A DNA stretch of 64,000 nt, from contig NZ_WQBE01000002.1 of assembly GCF_013032005.1 (NCBI RefSeq), forward strand, positions 186,001-250,000, written 5' to 3'. This stretch comes from Ruegeria atlantica (lineage in GTDB: Bacteria > Pseudomonadota > Alphaproteobacteria > Rhodobacterales > Rhodobacteraceae). Made by a program: the position numbers and the translations under genes. Shown piece by piece: positions 1 to 9,401 of the stretch (within the stretch, counting starts at the first letter, position 1; each line of letters opens with the position of its first letter). A model generated the notes under the pieces. That model was not told where the DNA came from and did not search any database. It worked only from the letters and a program-made list of their open reading frames with translations.

Positions 1-848
1 GCCACGTTCCAGCGATTCTCAGTCAGGCCGTGACAGGCGATCTGCATGCGCCAATCCGTCAGATATTGCATGGGGGTCGCGTTCATCTTCTCGGCAAACA
101 ACTGCGCGAAGGCGGTACGTGACATCCCGGCCTCACGCGCCAGTGACTCGACACTCCATTCCTGTGCGGGGGCCTGATGAAAGGCGGTCAGCGCCCGCGA
201 GATGCGCGTATCAGCGAACCCGGCCAAGGCGGTATCGCTGGGGCTTTGGTATTCCAGATGGGCGCGTATGGCTTGCGCAAATAACACTTCGGACAGTTTC
301 AGGGCGATCAGGTCGCCCCCGATACGGGCACCGTTGATCTCGGACCCGATCATGCGCAGGGTCGCTTCGATCCAGGCACCGGCCTCTTCGCCGTAGTTTT
401 CGATCAGAATGTACGACGGCAAGCGGTCGATCAGCATATGACCTGCGCCCCTTCGTCCCGGCGGACCAGTGAATGAGAAATGGCCGCACACCAGCTGAGT
501 ATCGCGGCTTTTATCCTCGCCCCCGTAAATCAGGACGCCATCGCCCTGATAACCGGCCTCCTCCAGAACCTGCTCTAATGGCAACGCGTCCAGTGGCTTG
601 ATCTCATTGCACAGCAGCGCGTGCGCGGCCCCGTGTGGGATCAGGATCAAATCGCCTTGCTTGAGCCGCAGCGTTTCCCCTGTGTTAGAGACGTAAACCT
701 TCAATTCGCCGCGCTGAACAAAGTGGAACCGGGCGACATTTTGATAGGCAGGGACCTGAATACCGAAAGGCGGCGTGAATGACGTGCGGAAATAGAATGT
801 CCCCCGCAAAGACAGGCGGGTGAGGATATCGCTGAGCAGGTCCAACAT
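1..848 (-). CDS. AraC-family transcriptional regulator, 3' end cut by window edge
   Basis: The frame is open from an ATG at 848 to position 1, giving 282 residues with no stop, so the C-terminus lies outside the window. Residues 1-180 look like the cupin-type sensor domain of AraC regulators (PF12852-like): a beta-rich stretch starting LLSDILTRLSLRGTFYF and a GDLILIPHGAAH segment. From about residue 230 the AraC helix-turn-helix begins, with the typical EWSVESLAREAGMSRTAFAQ and FAEKMNATPMQYLTDWRM helices. The effector is unknown. It lies downstream of ilvE on the same strand but is separated from it by a strong terminator, so it is probably transcribed on its own. Target genes cannot be inferred. 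Confidence 0.88.
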   Translation of the reverse strand, partial: MLDLLSDILTRLSLRGTFYFRTSFTPPFGIQVPAYQNVARFHFVQRGELKVYVSNTGETLRLKQGDLILIPHGAAHALLCNEIKPLDALPLEQVLEEAGYQGDGVLIYGGEDKSRDTQLVCGHFSFTGPPGRRGAGHMLIDRLPSYILIENYGEEAGAWIEATLRMIGSEINGARIGGDLIALKLSEVLFAQAIRAHLEYQSPSDTALAGFADTRISRALTAFHQAPAQEWSVESLAREAGMSRTAFAQLFAEKMNATPMQYLTDWRMQIACHGLTENRWNV

Positions 849-921
849 GGGCGTAACCTATCGCTGCCTGCGCTGCCGTCCAGCCCGTTGAACGATCTGC
901 ACAAGAACTTGAACGGCAGGC

Positions 922-951
922 AAAGAAAAACCCCCACGAAACGCGGGGGTT
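922..951 (-). terminator. Rho-independent terminator of ilvE
   Basis: On the minus strand a GC-rich stem (arms 929-938 and 942-951, one mismatch) is followed by a run of T with one C. It starts about 25 bases after the ilvE stop and separates ilvE from the AraC gene. Confidence 0.85.
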
Positions 952-975
952 CCTAACTGTGCGTTTCTGGTCAGA

Positions 976-1842
976 TCAGGCGCGTACCAGCGCCTCATAA
1001 TCTGCGGCGATCTCGCGGGTCAGATCTCCGACTTCGAAAGTGTAGTCGCCGATTTGCCCCACCGGAGTGACCTCGGCCGCTGTGCCGGTCAGCCAGCATT
1101 GCTCGAAATCAGCCATTTCTTCGGGCTTGATACGACGTTCGATCACGTTGATGCCCTTGTCTTTCAGCATCTGGATCACGGTCTGACGGGTGATGCCGTT
1201 CAGGAAGCAATCGGCCAACGGAGTATGTACCTCGCCATCCTTGACGAAAAACACGTTGGCACCGGTCGCCTCGGCCACATAGCCGTTGTAGTCCATGAAC
1301 AGCGCGTCCGAGCAGCCCTTGGCCTCGGCCTTGTGCTTGGAAATGGTGCAGATCATGTAGAGACCCGCCGCCTTAGCGTGAACCGGGATGGTTTCGGGGC
1401 TGGGGCGTTTCCATTCGGCGATGTCCAGCTTGGCGCCTTGCATCTTAGCGTCGCCATAATAGGCGCCCCAAGGCCAAACCGCGACGGCCATACGTACCGG
1501 GTTTCGGGCCGAGGCCACGCCCATATCTTCGCCCGAACCGCGCCAGACCAGCACCCGCACATAGGCGTCCTGCAGACCGCTGGCTTTCAGGGTTTCTTCC
1601 TTGGCGGCTTCGATCTGATCGATCGTATAAGGCATCGGCATGTCCAGCGCGTCGGCAGATGCGATCAAACGCTCGGAATGCTCGCGGCTTTTGAAGATCT
1701 TGCCGTTATATGCGCGCTCACCTTCGAACACCGAGGACGCATAGTGCATTGCATGAGACAGGATGTGTACATTGGCATCGCGCCAAGGCACCAGTTCACC
1801 GTCTATCCAGATCACGCCGTCACGATCATCATACCCCGCCAT
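976..1842 (-). CDS. ilvE: Branched-chain amino acid aminotransferase
   Basis: PLP-dependent class IV aminotransferase of 288 aa that interconverts Leu/Ile/Val with their 2-oxo acids in the cytoplasm. The N-terminus MAGYDDRDGVIWIDGELV and the segments HAMHYASSVFEGERAY, SKHKAEAKGCSDALFMD (PLP lysine region) and EATGANVFFV are typical of bacterial IlvE. The start is set at 1842, not the upstream ATG at 1887, because an AGGAGG sits about 6 bases before it and the length then fits the family. It is divergent from petP; the 160-bp gap should hold both promoters. A strong terminator follows it. Confidence 0.95.
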   Translation of the reverse strand: MAGYDDRDGVIWIDGELVPWRDANVHILSHAMHYASSVFEGERAYNGKIFKSREHSERLIASADALDMPMPYTIDQIEAAKEETLKASGLQDAYVRVLVWRGSGEDMGVASARNPVRMAVAVWPWGAYYGDAKMQGAKLDIAEWKRPSPETIPVHAKAAGLYMICTISKHKAEAKGCSDALFMDYNGYVAEATGANVFFVKDGEVHTPLADCFLNGITRQTVIQMLKDKGINVIERRIKPEEMADFEQCWLTGTAAEVTPVGQIGDYTFEVGDLTREIAADYEALVRA

Positions 1843-2002
1843 GCGAAACCTCCTGAACTGGGTTGAATTTTTCGCTTGTTGCGCCATTTAAGTCCGATGC
1901 GGACATAAAGTTGCGCAGAAACTGCGGTTCGATACCTGTCCACTCTTGGAATGTCAATAACGCTGACATAAAGTCGGTCCTGAGTAACGAATGAGGCAAA
2001 TG

Positions 2003-2515
2003 ATGTCGGATACGCGCCCCGCCCAAGTGTTTGGCGGTGAAAGCCTTTTGTTTTTGACCGACGAACAATTGCGACAAGGGATCGAAGCGATGTTTTTCGC
2101 TTACCGGGGCTTTACCGCCGATCCTGATCGCATTCTGGCGCAACTCGCCTATGGTCGAGCCCATCACCGCGCCGTTCATTTCATCAACCGCGCGCCAGGA
2201 ACGACCGTGAACAACTTGCTGGCAATCCTGGGCGTGACGAAACAGTCGCTGAATCGGGTACTGCGGACCTTGATCGATGACGGGCTGGTCGAAAGCCGCG
2301 TGGGCACAGTGGACAAGCGCGAACGACATCTGTTTCTGACCGAAAAAGGCAAGGCGCTTGAGGCCAAACTCTCTGAGGCACAGCGGGTGCGAATGCGCGC
2401 CGCCTACAAGGATGCGGGCCCCGAGGCGGTATCAGGATTTCGTAAAGTACTTGAAGCAATGATGGATGCTGATATGCGTCATGCTTACACGAAACTGCGG
2501 GATACGACCTCATGA
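2003..2515 (+). CDS. petP: MarR-family transcriptional regulator, PetP-like
   Basis: 170-aa MarR-type winged helix protein. The HTH core reads TTVNNLLAILGVTKQSLNRVL, followed by a wing with DKRERHLFLTEKGKAL. It overlaps the next gene by 4 bases (ATGA), so the two are translationally coupled. A MarR/response-regulator pair with these sequences matches my memory of PetP-PetR of Rhodobacter capsulatus, where PetR is needed for cytochrome bc1 expression. Here petABC does not follow. Start chosen at 2003 because TGAGG at 1992-1996 gives a 6-base spacing; ATGs at 1991 and 2000 are in frame. Gene name is by resemblance only. Confidence 0.75.
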   Translation: MSDTRPAQVFGGESLLFLTDEQLRQGIEAMFFAYRGFTADPDRILAQLAYGRAHHRAVHFINRAPGTTVNNLLAILGVTKQSLNRVLRTLIDDGLVESRVGTVDKRERHLFLTEKGKALEAKLSEAQRVRMRAAYKDAGPEAVSGFRKVLEAMMDADMRHAYTKLRDTTS

Positions 2516-3213
2516 GCGATTTGGATGCCCATCTGCTGATCGTCGACGACGATGAGCGTATTCGTGATCTGCTCAAGAAATTCCTGATGCGCAGCGGGTT
2601 TCTGGTGACCGCCGCCCGCGATGCCGCCCATGCGCGTCGGGTACTGTCGGGGCTGGACTTCGACATGATCGTTCTGGACGTGATGATGCCGGGCGAAGAC
2701 GGCGTAAGCCTGACCAGAACTCTGCGCGAAACCCATTCAACCCCGATCCTGCTGTTGACCGCGCGTGGTGAGACCGAACACCGGATCGCTGGGCTTGAGG
2801 CCGGTGCGGACGATTACCTGGCCAAGCCGTTCGAGCCAAAAGAGCTGTTGCTGCGCATCAACGCGATCCTGCGGCGGATGCCTGAAACACCGGCGCAAGA
2901 TACGGCGACCAAGATTTTGACCCTCGGCCCGATCCGCTATGACGTGGAACGTGGTGAGATGTGGCAGGGCGAAGAACCGGTGCGTCTGACTGCGACGGAA
3001 AGCCAGTTGATGAAGATCTTCTCGACCCAACCCGGTGAGCCGATTAGCCGCGCCAAGCTGGTCGAGGATCTGGGCCGCGACAAGGGACAGGCGCAGGAAC
3101 GCGCGGTTGATGTGCAGATCACCCGGCTGCGGCGCAAGATCGAACAAGACCCAAAGCAGCCACGTTATCTGCAGACGGTCCGGGGCGCCGGGTATATGCT
3201 GGCGCCGGATTGA
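2512..3213 (+). CDS. petR: OmpR-family response regulator, PetR-like
   Basis: 233 aa. The receiver domain (residues 8-120) has the acidic pair in IVDDDERIRD, the phosphoacceptor Asp56 in IVLDVMMPGEDG, Thr in LLLTARG and Lys105 in LAKPFEPKEL. The C-terminal winged helix (about 135-230) carries VRLTATESQLMKIF and VDVQITRLRRKIE, ending in TVRGAGYML. It should bind DNA when phosphorylated. No histidine kinase gene is nearby, so its partner lies elsewhere. Coupled to the MarR gene by a 4-base overlap and followed by a small terminator. The PetR name (regulator needed for bc1 expression in R. capsulatus) is by sequence resemblance and gene order; an OmpR-type regulator is certain. Confidence 0.85.
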   Translation: MSDLDAHLLIVDDDERIRDLLKKFLMRSGFLVTAARDAAHARRVLSGLDFDMIVLDVMMPGEDGVSLTRTLRETHSTPILLLTARGETEHRIAGLEAGADDYLAKPFEPKELLLRINAILRRMPETPAQDTATKILTLGPIRYDVERGEMWQGEEPVRLTATESQLMKIFSTQPGEPISRAKLVEDLGRDKGQAQERAVDVQITRLRRKIEQDPKQPRYLQTVRGAGYMLAPD

Positions 3214-3238
3214 TCAGGCCGGCTCGCGGCGACTATTG

Positions 3239-3259
3239 GCCTTCGGCGAAGGTATTTTT
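3239..3259 (+). terminator. Probable terminator after petR
   Basis: A short stem CCTTC/GAAGG with a GGC loop, extended by a G-U pair, is followed by TATTTTT. It ends the petP-petR unit 24 bases before the HDAC start. Confidence 0.6.
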
Positions 3260-3282
3260 AGCCAGATGAACAGGGGATCGAT

Positions 3283-4209
3283 ATGAATACCGCCCTTTTG
3301 ACTCATGCGGATTGTCTGGAGCATGTCACCCCGGATGGGCACCCTGAGCGGGTGGCCCGGCTGGAGCATATTCTGCATGCGTTGGAGTCATTGGACCTGA
3401 ACCGGGTGACTGCGCCACTGGCGGCGGATGACGATCTGCTGCGCATACATCCGGAAAGCTACATCCGGGATGTGCGCAAAATGCGCCCCGCGGAGGGCTT
3501 TGCCCAGATCGACGGGGACACGTTCATGTCTCCGGGCTCGGTCGATGCGGCCTATCGCGCGGCGGGGGCTGTGGTGCGGGCGGTGGATATGGTGCTGGGC
3601 GGTGAGGCACAAAATGCGTTTTGTGCGATCCGGCCTCCGGGGCATCACGCCGAGACTGACACCGCGATGGGTTTTTGCTTGTTCGGCAATGCCGCGCTGG
3701 CGGCAAAACATGCGCTGGATCACCACGGGCTGAACCGCGTCGCAGTGGTTGATTTTGACGTGCATCACGGCAATGGCACGCAGGATTTGCTGTGGGATGA
3801 GAAACGCGCACTTGTGATCACCAGCCAGCAGATGCCGTTGTGGCCCGGATCGGGGCGTCCGGATGAAACCGGCGCGTATGAGACCATTCTCAACATCCCC
3901 CTGTCCCCCGGTTCCGGCGGGGCCGAGATGCGTGCGGCCTATGAAACACAGGCGTTCCCGCGCCTGCGCGCCTTCAAGCCGGACCTGATCATCATCTCGG
4001 CTGGATTTGACGCGCATCAGGACGATCCATTGGCCAATCTGAACTGGTCCACAGGTGACTTTGCCTGGGTCACCGCGGAGCTTTGCAAAATAGCCGATGA
4101 GCTTTGCGGGGGACGTATCGTCTCGACTCTGGAAGGCGGGTATGATCTGAACGCACTGGCCCAGGCCACACGCGCCCATGTGGATGAATTGATGAAGGCA
4201 GCCCGATGA
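3283..4209 (+). CDS. Histone deacetylase family hydrolase
   Basis: 308-aa zinc amidohydrolase of the arginase/deacetylase superfamily (acetylpolyamine amidohydrolase/AcuC group). Visible motifs: RPPGHH at 117-122, the metal ligands Asp159 and His161 in DFDVHHGNGT, Asp243 in SAGFDAHQDDPL and the catalytic Tyr287 in EGGYDL. It should remove acyl groups from lysines or polyamines; the true substrate cannot be told from sequence. It overlaps xseB by 4 bases and opens the HDAC-xseB-ispA-dxs operon, an arrangement I know from many alphaproteobacteria. Start ATG at 3283 has GGGGAT just upstream. Confidence 0.9.
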   Translation: MNTALLTHADCLEHVTPDGHPERVARLEHILHALESLDLNRVTAPLAADDDLLRIHPESYIRDVRKMRPAEGFAQIDGDTFMSPGSVDAAYRAAGAVVRAVDMVLGGEAQNAFCAIRPPGHHAETDTAMGFCLFGNAALAAKHALDHHGLNRVAVVDFDVHHGNGTQDLLWDEKRALVITSQQMPLWPGSGRPDETGAYETILNIPLSPGSGGAEMRAAYETQAFPRLRAFKPDLIIISAGFDAHQDDPLANLNWSTGDFAWVTAELCKIADELCGGRIVSTLEGGYDLNALAQATRAHVDELMKAAR

Positions 4210-4448
4210 CCGATACCCCAGTAGACCAGATGACATTCGAACAGGCGATGAAAGAGCTTGAGGCCGTTGTTGGCCAGCTCGAGCGCGGCGATGTGGCGCT
4301 GGACCAGTCCATCGCGTTGTATGAGCGCGGCGCGGCGTTGAAAAAGCGCTGCGAGGAGGAGTTGAAGCGGGCCGAAGAAAAGGTGGCCGCTATTACTCTG
4401 GACGCCAACGGTCAGCCGACCGGGACGACGACTGTCGAAGGTCAGTAA
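4206..4448 (+). CDS. xseB: Exodeoxyribonuclease VII small subunit
   Basis: 80 aa, usual length. The family signature TFEQAMKELEAVVGQLERGDVALDQSIALYERG is complete. It forms a complex with XseA (not in the window) to degrade single-stranded DNA in DNA repair. Starts inside the end of the HDAC gene (ATGA) and ends directly before ispA, so it is cotranscribed with isoprenoid genes, as is common in Proteobacteria. Confidence 0.95.
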   Translation: MTDTPVDQMTFEQAMKELEAVVGQLERGDVALDQSIALYERGAALKKRCEEELKRAEEKVAAITLDANGQPTGTTTVEGQ

Positions 4449-5315
4449 ATGTTTCGTAAAAAACTAGCGCAGGATGCGGCGCGGATTCAGGATCAGTTCG
4501 ATCTGGTTCTGGGCGCGCTGGACGATCTGAATGTGACCCGTGCGATGGCCTATGCCATCAAAGGTGGCAAACGGTTGCGTGGGTTTCTGGTGCTGGAAAG
4601 CGCGCGCCTGCACGGCGTAGATGCAATTCGCGCCGTTTTGCCCGCCACCGGGATCGAAGCACTGCACGCGTACTCACTAGTCCATGACGATCTGCCCTGT
4701 ATGGATGACGACGATCTGCGCCGTGGGCGGCCCACGGTTCATGTGAAATGGGACGAAGGCACCGCCGTTCTGGCCGGGGACGCGTTGCAGACGCTGGCCT
4801 TCGAACTCTGCACCCGCCCCGAGGTCGGCACGGCCGAGGTTCGGGCAGAATTGGCTCTGACCCTTGCCAAGGCCAGCGGAGCGCAAGGTATGGTGCTGGG
4901 TCAGGCGCTGGATATCGCGGCGGAAACGGCTGCAGCACCGCTGACCCTGGACGAAATCACGCGCCTTCAAGCGGGTAAGACCGGTGCCCTTATTGAATGG
5001 TCCGCATGTGCAGGCGCACGATTGGCGCAGGCCGACCCCGGGCCATTGCGCCAATATGCCCGGGCACTGGGGCTTGCTTTTCAGATCGCGGACGACATTC
5101 TGGATGTCGAGGGTGATGCCGAAAAGGCTGGAAAACGCCTGCAAAAGGATGCCCAGGCTGGCAAGGCCACATTTGTTTCACTGTTGGGTCTGGAAGCAGC
5201 CAAAGCCCGTGCGGCGGAACTGGTGGATCAAGGCTGCGCCGCATTGGACGGCTATGGCGCATCGGCAGAAACCTTGAAGGACGCCGCCCGCTTCGTTATT
5301 GCCCGGGACAGCTAA
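4449..5315 (+). CDS. ispA: Polyprenyl (farnesyl) diphosphate synthase
   Basis: 288-aa cytoplasmic prenyltransferase that condenses IPP with allylic diphosphates to FPP. The first Asp-rich motif is DDLPCMD (residues 80-86), followed by the RRGRPT arginines; the second is DDILD near residue 215. [10 protein letters not shown] near residue 40 binds IPP. A bulky Tyr five residues before the first motif fits a short-chain synthase, though FPP versus GGPP specificity is not certain. It follows xseB without a gap and precedes dxs by 14 bases, so precursor supply and chain elongation are coexpressed. Confidence 0.92.
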   Translation: MFRKKLAQDAARIQDQFDLVLGALDDLNVTRAMAYAIKGGKRLRGFLVLESARLHGVDAIRAVLPATGIEALHAYSLVHDDLPCMDDDDLRRGRPTVHVKWDEGTAVLAGDALQTLAFELCTRPEVGTAEVRAELALTLAKASGAQGMVLGQALDIAAETAAAPLTLDEITRLQAGKTGALIEWSACAGARLAQADPGPLRQYARALGLAFQIADDILDVEGDAEKAGKRLQKDAQAGKATFVSLLGLEAAKARAAELVDQGCAALDGYGASAETLKDAARFVIARDS

Positions 5316-5329
5316 GCCAGGAACGCCAA

Positions 5330-7258
5330 ATGTCTGACCGCCCGAAAACGCCTTTGCTGGACCTTGTGAGCCGCCCTGCGGATCTCAAGCAGTTCTCGGA
5401 TGCGCAACTGCATCAGGTGGCACAGGAATTGCGAACCGAAACGATCTCGGCCGTGTCCGTCACAGGTGGGCACTTGGGCGCGGGCCTAGGTGTAGTCGAG
5501 CTGACCACTGCTTTACATGCGGTGTTCGACACGCCCCGCGACAAGATCATTTGGGATGTGGGGCATCAGTGTTATCCGCATAAGATCTTGACCGAGCGGC
5601 GCGACCGTATCCGAACCCTGCGCATGAAGGACGGGCTGAGCGGGTTCACCAAGCGTAGCGAAAGCCCGTATGATCCGTTTGGGGCGGCGCATAGCTCAAC
5701 CTCGATCAGCGCCGCACTTGGGTTTTCCGTGGCTCGCGATCTGGGAGGCGTCACGCCCGAAGGGCTGGGTGACGCAATTGCCGTGATCGGCGATGGGTCG
5801 ATGTCGGCGGGTATGGCCTTTGAGGCGATGAACAACGCCGGTCATCTGGGCAAACGTCTGATCGTCATCCTTAATGACAATGAGATGAGCATCGCCCCGC
5901 CCGTCGGTGCACTGTCCAGCTATCTGTCGCGAATTTATACCGAAGCCCCGTTCCACGAATTGAAAGCGGCTGCCAAAGGTGCGGTTTCGCTTCTGCCTGA
6001 ACCGTTCCGAGAAGGTGCAAAACGGGCCAAGGAAATGCTGAAAGGCATGGCGGTGGGCGGCACGCTGTTCGAAGAGCTTGGCTTTTCCTATATCGGGCCT
6101 CTCGACGGTCACGACATGGATCAGTTGCTGCCGGTTTTGCGCACGGTCAAAGCACGGGCGACCGGTCCGATCCTGATCCATGTGCTGACAAAAAAGGGCA
6201 AGGGCTACGCGCCCGCCGAGCAGGCCCGCGACAAGGGCCACGCCACCGCGAAATTTGACGTGGTCACGGGCGAGCAGAAAAAGGCCCCGTCCAACGCGCC
6301 ATCATATACGTCGGTCTTTGGCAAAGCGCTGGTTGATGAGGCGGGGCGCGATGACAAGATCGTGGCTGTCACGGCCGCAATGCCGGACGGCACCGGGTTG
6401 AACCTGTTTGCCGAACGCTACCCGTCGCGCTGTTTCGACGTCGCAATTGCGGAACAGCACGGCGTGACCTTCGCGGCGGCGCTGGCGGCTGGCGGTATGA
6501 AACCGTTCTGCGCGATGTATTCGACCTTTTTGCAGCGCGGCTATGATCAGGTGGTGCATGACGTGGCCATTCAGCGCCTGCCGGTGCGTTTTGCCATCGA
6601 CCGTGCAGGGCTGGTGGGTGCTGATGGCGCAACCCATGCGGGATCCTTCGATATTGCCTATCTTGCCAACCTGCCCGGCATGACCGTCATGGCCGCTGCG
6701 GATGAGGCCGAACTGATGCATATGGTTGCCACGGCGGCGGCCCATGATGACGGTCCCATTGCGTTCCGCTATCCGCGCGGCGAGGGTGTGGGCGTCGACC
6801 TGCCTGAACGAGGCGAGGTGCTTGAGATCGGCAAAGGCCGCATGATCCAAAAAGGTGCGCGCGTGGCGCTTTTGTCCTTTGGCACCCGCTTGGCCGAGGT
6901 GCAGAAGGCCGCCGAGGCCCTTTCAGCCCGCGGGATCACACCCACCATCGCCGACGCCCGTTTCGCCAAACCGCTGGACCGCGATCTGATCCTTGATCTG
7001 GCCGCTAACCACGAGGCTCTGATCACCATCGAAGAAGGTGCAGTTGGCGGATTTGGCAGCCACGTGGCACAGCTATTGGCGGATGAGGGTGTGTTCGATC
7101 ACGGGCTGAAATACCGCTCGATGGTGCTGCCGGATATCTTCATCGATCAGGCCAGCCCAGCGGACATGTATGCCGTTGCCGGCATGAATGCCGAACAGAT
7201 CGAAGCCAAGGTTCTGTCGGTTCTGGGCGTCACAACAATAGGCGAAAAACGCGCCTAA
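5330..7258 (+). CDS. dxs: 1-deoxy-D-xylulose-5-phosphate synthase
   Basis: 642-aa thiamine diphosphate enzyme that condenses pyruvate and glyceraldehyde 3-phosphate, the first step of the MEP pathway. Motifs: [14 protein letters not shown], the ThDP site [18 protein letters not shown] near 150-165, [16 protein letters not shown], and the activating Glu in [13 protein letters not shown] near 380. It is the last gene of the HDAC-xseB-ispA-dxs operon and needs the thiamine made by the thi operon at 49-53 kb. No clear terminator was seen between it and the tRNA gene, which is on the opposite strand. Confidence 0.96.
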   Translation: MSDRPKTPLLDLVSRPADLKQFSDAQLHQVAQELRTETISAVSVTGGHLGAGLGVVELTTALHAVFDTPRDKIIWDVGHQCYPHKILTERRDRIRTLRMKDGLSGFTKRSESPYDPFGAAHSSTSISAALGFSVARDLGGVTPEGLGDAIAVIGDGSMSAGMAFEAMNNAGHLGKRLIVILNDNEMSIAPPVGALSSYLSRIYTEAPFHELKAAAKGAVSLLPEPFREGAKRAKEMLKGMAVGGTLFEELGFSYIGPLDGHDMDQLLPVLRTVKARATGPILIHVLTKKGKGYAPAEQARDKGHATAKFDVVTGEQKKAPSNAPSYTSVFGKALVDEAGRDDKIVAVTAAMPDGTGLNLFAERYPSRCFDVAIAEQHGVTFAAALAAGGMKPFCAMYSTFLQRGYDQVVHDVAIQRLPVRFAIDRAGLVGADGATHAGSFDIAYLANLPGMTVMAAADEAELMHMVATAAAHDDGPIAFRYPRGEGVGVDLPERGEVLEIGKGRMIQKGARVALLSFGTRLAEVQKAAEALSARGITPTIADARFAKPLDRDLILDLAANHEALITIEEGAVGGFGSHVAQLLADEGVFDHGLKYRSMVLPDIFIDQASPADMYAVAGMNAEQIEAKVLSVLGVTTIGEKRA

Positions 7259-7290
7259 GCGGTTACCGGAACACGATTCGGGAATGCATG

Positions 7291-7366
7291 TGGTGCCTCA
7301 AGAGGGACTCGAACCCCCGACCTTGTCCTTACGAAGGACCTGCTCTACCAGCTGAGCTATTGAGGC
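7291..7366 (-). tRNA. tRNA-Thr (anticodon CGU)
   Basis: Reading the minus strand, the acceptor arms GCCTCAA and TTGAGGC pair fully, the D arm is GCTC/GAGC, the anticodon loop is TTCGTAA (CGU, reads ACG, Thr), and the T loop is TTCGAGT. Discriminator A and an encoded CCA follow (7291-7293). The outermost anticodon-stem pair is a G-A mismatch. It marks the left side of the arsenic cassette. Confidence 0.95.
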
Positions 7367-7558
7367 AAGCGAGGGTTCGTTTAAACGGTCGGGGTGGTAC
7401 GTGCAAGCCTACTTCTTTTTGGTTTCCTCGTGCTTTTTCCACGCGTTTGGGCAAGCTGTGCTGTTGACCGCTCGACCCCAACGCGAACATTCAGTGACAA
7501 CGAATGTGAATTTATTGTAACGGCGCAGGTTAGGGATTGTTGCTTGCGTATTATTTCG

Positions 7559-7574
7559 ATATTTCATGAAATAT
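7559..7574. promoter_or_regulatory. 16-bp perfect palindrome over the arsR start, probable operator
   Basis: ATATTTCATGAAATAT is a perfect inverted repeat that overlaps the first two bases of the ATG of the ArsR-ArsC fusion. The gene has no Shine-Dalgarno here, so a leaderless transcript is possible. ArsR proteins bind palindromes at their own promoters, so autoregulation is a reasonable inference. Confidence 0.5.
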
Positions 7575-8400
7575 GATAAATCGAATAACAAACCAACTCG
7601 CTGTCCTTGGCCACCCGCAACGTATTTCGGTGTTTCGTATATTGATGCGACGCTTTCCTGACGCCGTTCCGGCGGGTGAATTGGCGACAGAGCTGGGTAT
7701 CAAACCCAGCACTCTGTCGAACTATCTGAACGCATTGCAACGATCCGGGCTGGTGACGCAGAAACGGTCGGGGACTTCCCTGCTTTATTCGGTTGAAATG
7801 AAGAACGTGCAGAACATGCTGGGCTTCCTGCTGAACGATTGCTGCCGTGGCCGCCCTGATATCTGCATGCCATCCGAGCAAGGAAACGGCGCAATGACGG
7901 GCCGCAAATTCAACGTGTTGTTTATCTGCGTAGGCAACTCGGCGCGTTCCATTTTTGCCGAGACCCTGCTGCGAGACATCGCCGGGAACCGGTTCAACGT
8001 CTACTCAGCTGGCACAAAATCGTTTTCCGAGCTGAATCCGATGGCCATGCAAGTGCTTGAGGACAAGGGTCATGACACCTCGGGTCTACGGTCCAAAAGC
8101 ATATCTGAATTCTCGGGCCCCGACGCGCCCGAGTTGGATTTCGTTTTTACTGTCTGCAACAAGGCCGCAAACGAAGAATGCCCCGCCTGGGAAGGTCAGC
8201 CGATCAGCGGCCACTGGGGTATGATCGATCCGGTCCAGACCGAAGGCACAGACGCCGAAAAAAGCCTGGCCTTCCAGAACACTTATGGCGCGCTCAAGCG
8301 CCGGATCGAAGCCTTCACCTCTTTGCCGGTCGAAAGTCTTGACCGGATCGCATTGCAATCTGCTGTCGATGACATCGGCAGAACGCCTGTCGAGGAATAG
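7573..8400 (+). CDS. ArsR repressor fused to low-molecular-weight arsenate reductase
   Basis: 275 aa with two domains. Residues 1-95 are an ArsR winged helix ([30 protein letters not shown]) with a Cys cluster at C90, C91 and C98 that is a likely As(III) sensor site. Residues 111-260 are a low-Mr phosphatase-type ArsC with the CX5R loop CVGNSAR (Cys119 to Arg125) and a late DPV acid segment. It should repress the operon until arsenite binds, and reduce arsenate. The two downstream genes follow with a 2-base gap and then a 4-base overlap. A stop codon two codons upstream of 7573 excludes a longer start. Such fusions are known but uncommon. Confidence 0.9.
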   Translation: MINRITNQLAVLGHPQRISVFRILMRRFPDAVPAGELATELGIKPSTLSNYLNALQRSGLVTQKRSGTSLLYSVEMKNVQNMLGFLLNDCCRGRPDICMPSEQGNGAMTGRKFNVLFICVGNSARSIFAETLLRDIAGNRFNVYSAGTKSFSELNPMAMQVLEDKGHDTSGLRSKSISEFSGPDAPELDFVFTVCNKAANEECPAWEGQPISGHWGMIDPVQTEGTDAEKSLAFQNTYGALKRRIEAFTSLPVESLDRIALQSAVDDIGRTPVEE

Positions 8401-8402
8401 TT

Positions 8403-9401
8403 GTGACGACCTACGCACTGAACGGTTTGGGCCGGATGGGAAAGCTGGCCTTGAAACCATTGTTGGAAAAAGGCGCCAAGATCGCCTGGATCAATGATGC
8501 AGTGGGCGACCCCGAAATGCACGCGCATCTGCTGGAGTTTGACACCGTGCATGGCCGCTGGGATGCCAATTTCGAGCATGACGCAGAGAGTGTCACGATC
8601 AATGGCACCCGCCTGCCTTTTATTGGCACCAAGGACCTGAATGCCCTTCCACTGGACGGTGTCGATGTGGTGATCGATTGTACAGGCGTTTTCAAGACCG
8701 AGGCCAAGTTGGCCCCTTATTTCACGGCTGGCGTCAAAAAGGTTGTCGTCTCGGCCCCGGTCAAGGATGGGCCCACCGCAAACATCGTCGTGGGCGTCAA
8801 CGATGCCACCTATGACCCGAAAAAGCACCTAATCATCACTGCGGCCTCATGCACCACCAACTGCCTGGCGCCTGTGGTCAAGGTGATCCATGATAACCTG
8901 GGCATTCGACACGGATCGATGACCACAATCCACGACGTGACCAACACGCAAACCATCGTGGATCGACCGGCCAAGGACCTGCGCCGCGCACGCTCGGCGT
9001 TGAATTCTCTGATCCCGACCACCACCGGATCGGCCACCGCAATCACGCTGATCTACCCCGAACTCACGGGGCGGCTGAACGGCCATGCGGTGCGTGTGCC
9101 GTTGCTGAACGCCTCGCTGACCGATTGCGTGTTCGAAGTCGAGCGGGAAACAACTGCTGAAGAGGTCAACGCCCTGTTCAAAGCCGCCGCCGAAGGGGAC
9201 TTGAAAGGTATTCTGGGTTATGAAACGCGGCCATTGGTGTCGACCGACTACACCAATGATACACGCTCTTCGATCGTGGATGCGCCTTCGACCATGGTGG
9301 TGAACAAAACGCAGGTAAAGATCTATGCCTGGTACGACAATGAAATGGGTTATGCGCACCGCCTGGTGGACGTTGCCCTGATGGTTGGGTCGGGGCTGTG
9401 A
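8403..9401 (+). CDS. ArsJ-associated glyceraldehyde-3-phosphate dehydrogenase
   Basis: 332-aa GAPDH. The NAD site starts [20 protein letters not shown], and the catalytic Cys is in [10 protein letters not shown] near residue 150. Divergence from housekeeping Gap (GLGRMGK instead of GFGRIGR) and its place directly before arsJ point to the arsenate-detoxifying form: it adds arsenate to G3P to give 1-arseno-3-phosphoglycerate, which ArsJ exports (known from Pseudomonas arsenic islands). GTG start at 8403 has GAGGA upstream. The stop overlaps the ArsJ start as GTGA, so the two are coupled. Confidence 0.9.
   Translation: MTTYALNGLGRMGKLALKPLLEKGAKIAWINDAVGDPEMHAHLLEFDTVHGRWDANFEHDAESVTINGTRLPFIGTKDLNALPLDGVDVVIDCTGVFKTEAKLAPYFTAGVKKVVVSAPVKDGPTANIVVGVNDATYDPKKHLIITAASCTTNCLAPVVKVIHDNLGIRHGSMTTIHDVTNTQTIVDRPAKDLRRARSALNSLIPTTTGSATAITLIYPELTGRLNGHAVRVPLLNASLTDCVFEVERETTAEEVNALFKAAAEGDLKGILGYETRPLVSTDYTNDTRSSIVDAPSTMVVNKTQVKIYAWYDNEMGYAHRLVDVALMVGSGL

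Noticed and set aside
1054-1866. 270-codon frame opposite ilvE
   Set aside because: ilvE is certain; this is a composition shadow with no start signal.
7394-7576. 60-codon frame upstream of arsR-arsC with a signal-peptide-like start
   Set aside because: No ribosome site, no conserved features, and it runs through the presumed promoter and operator of the arsenic operon.
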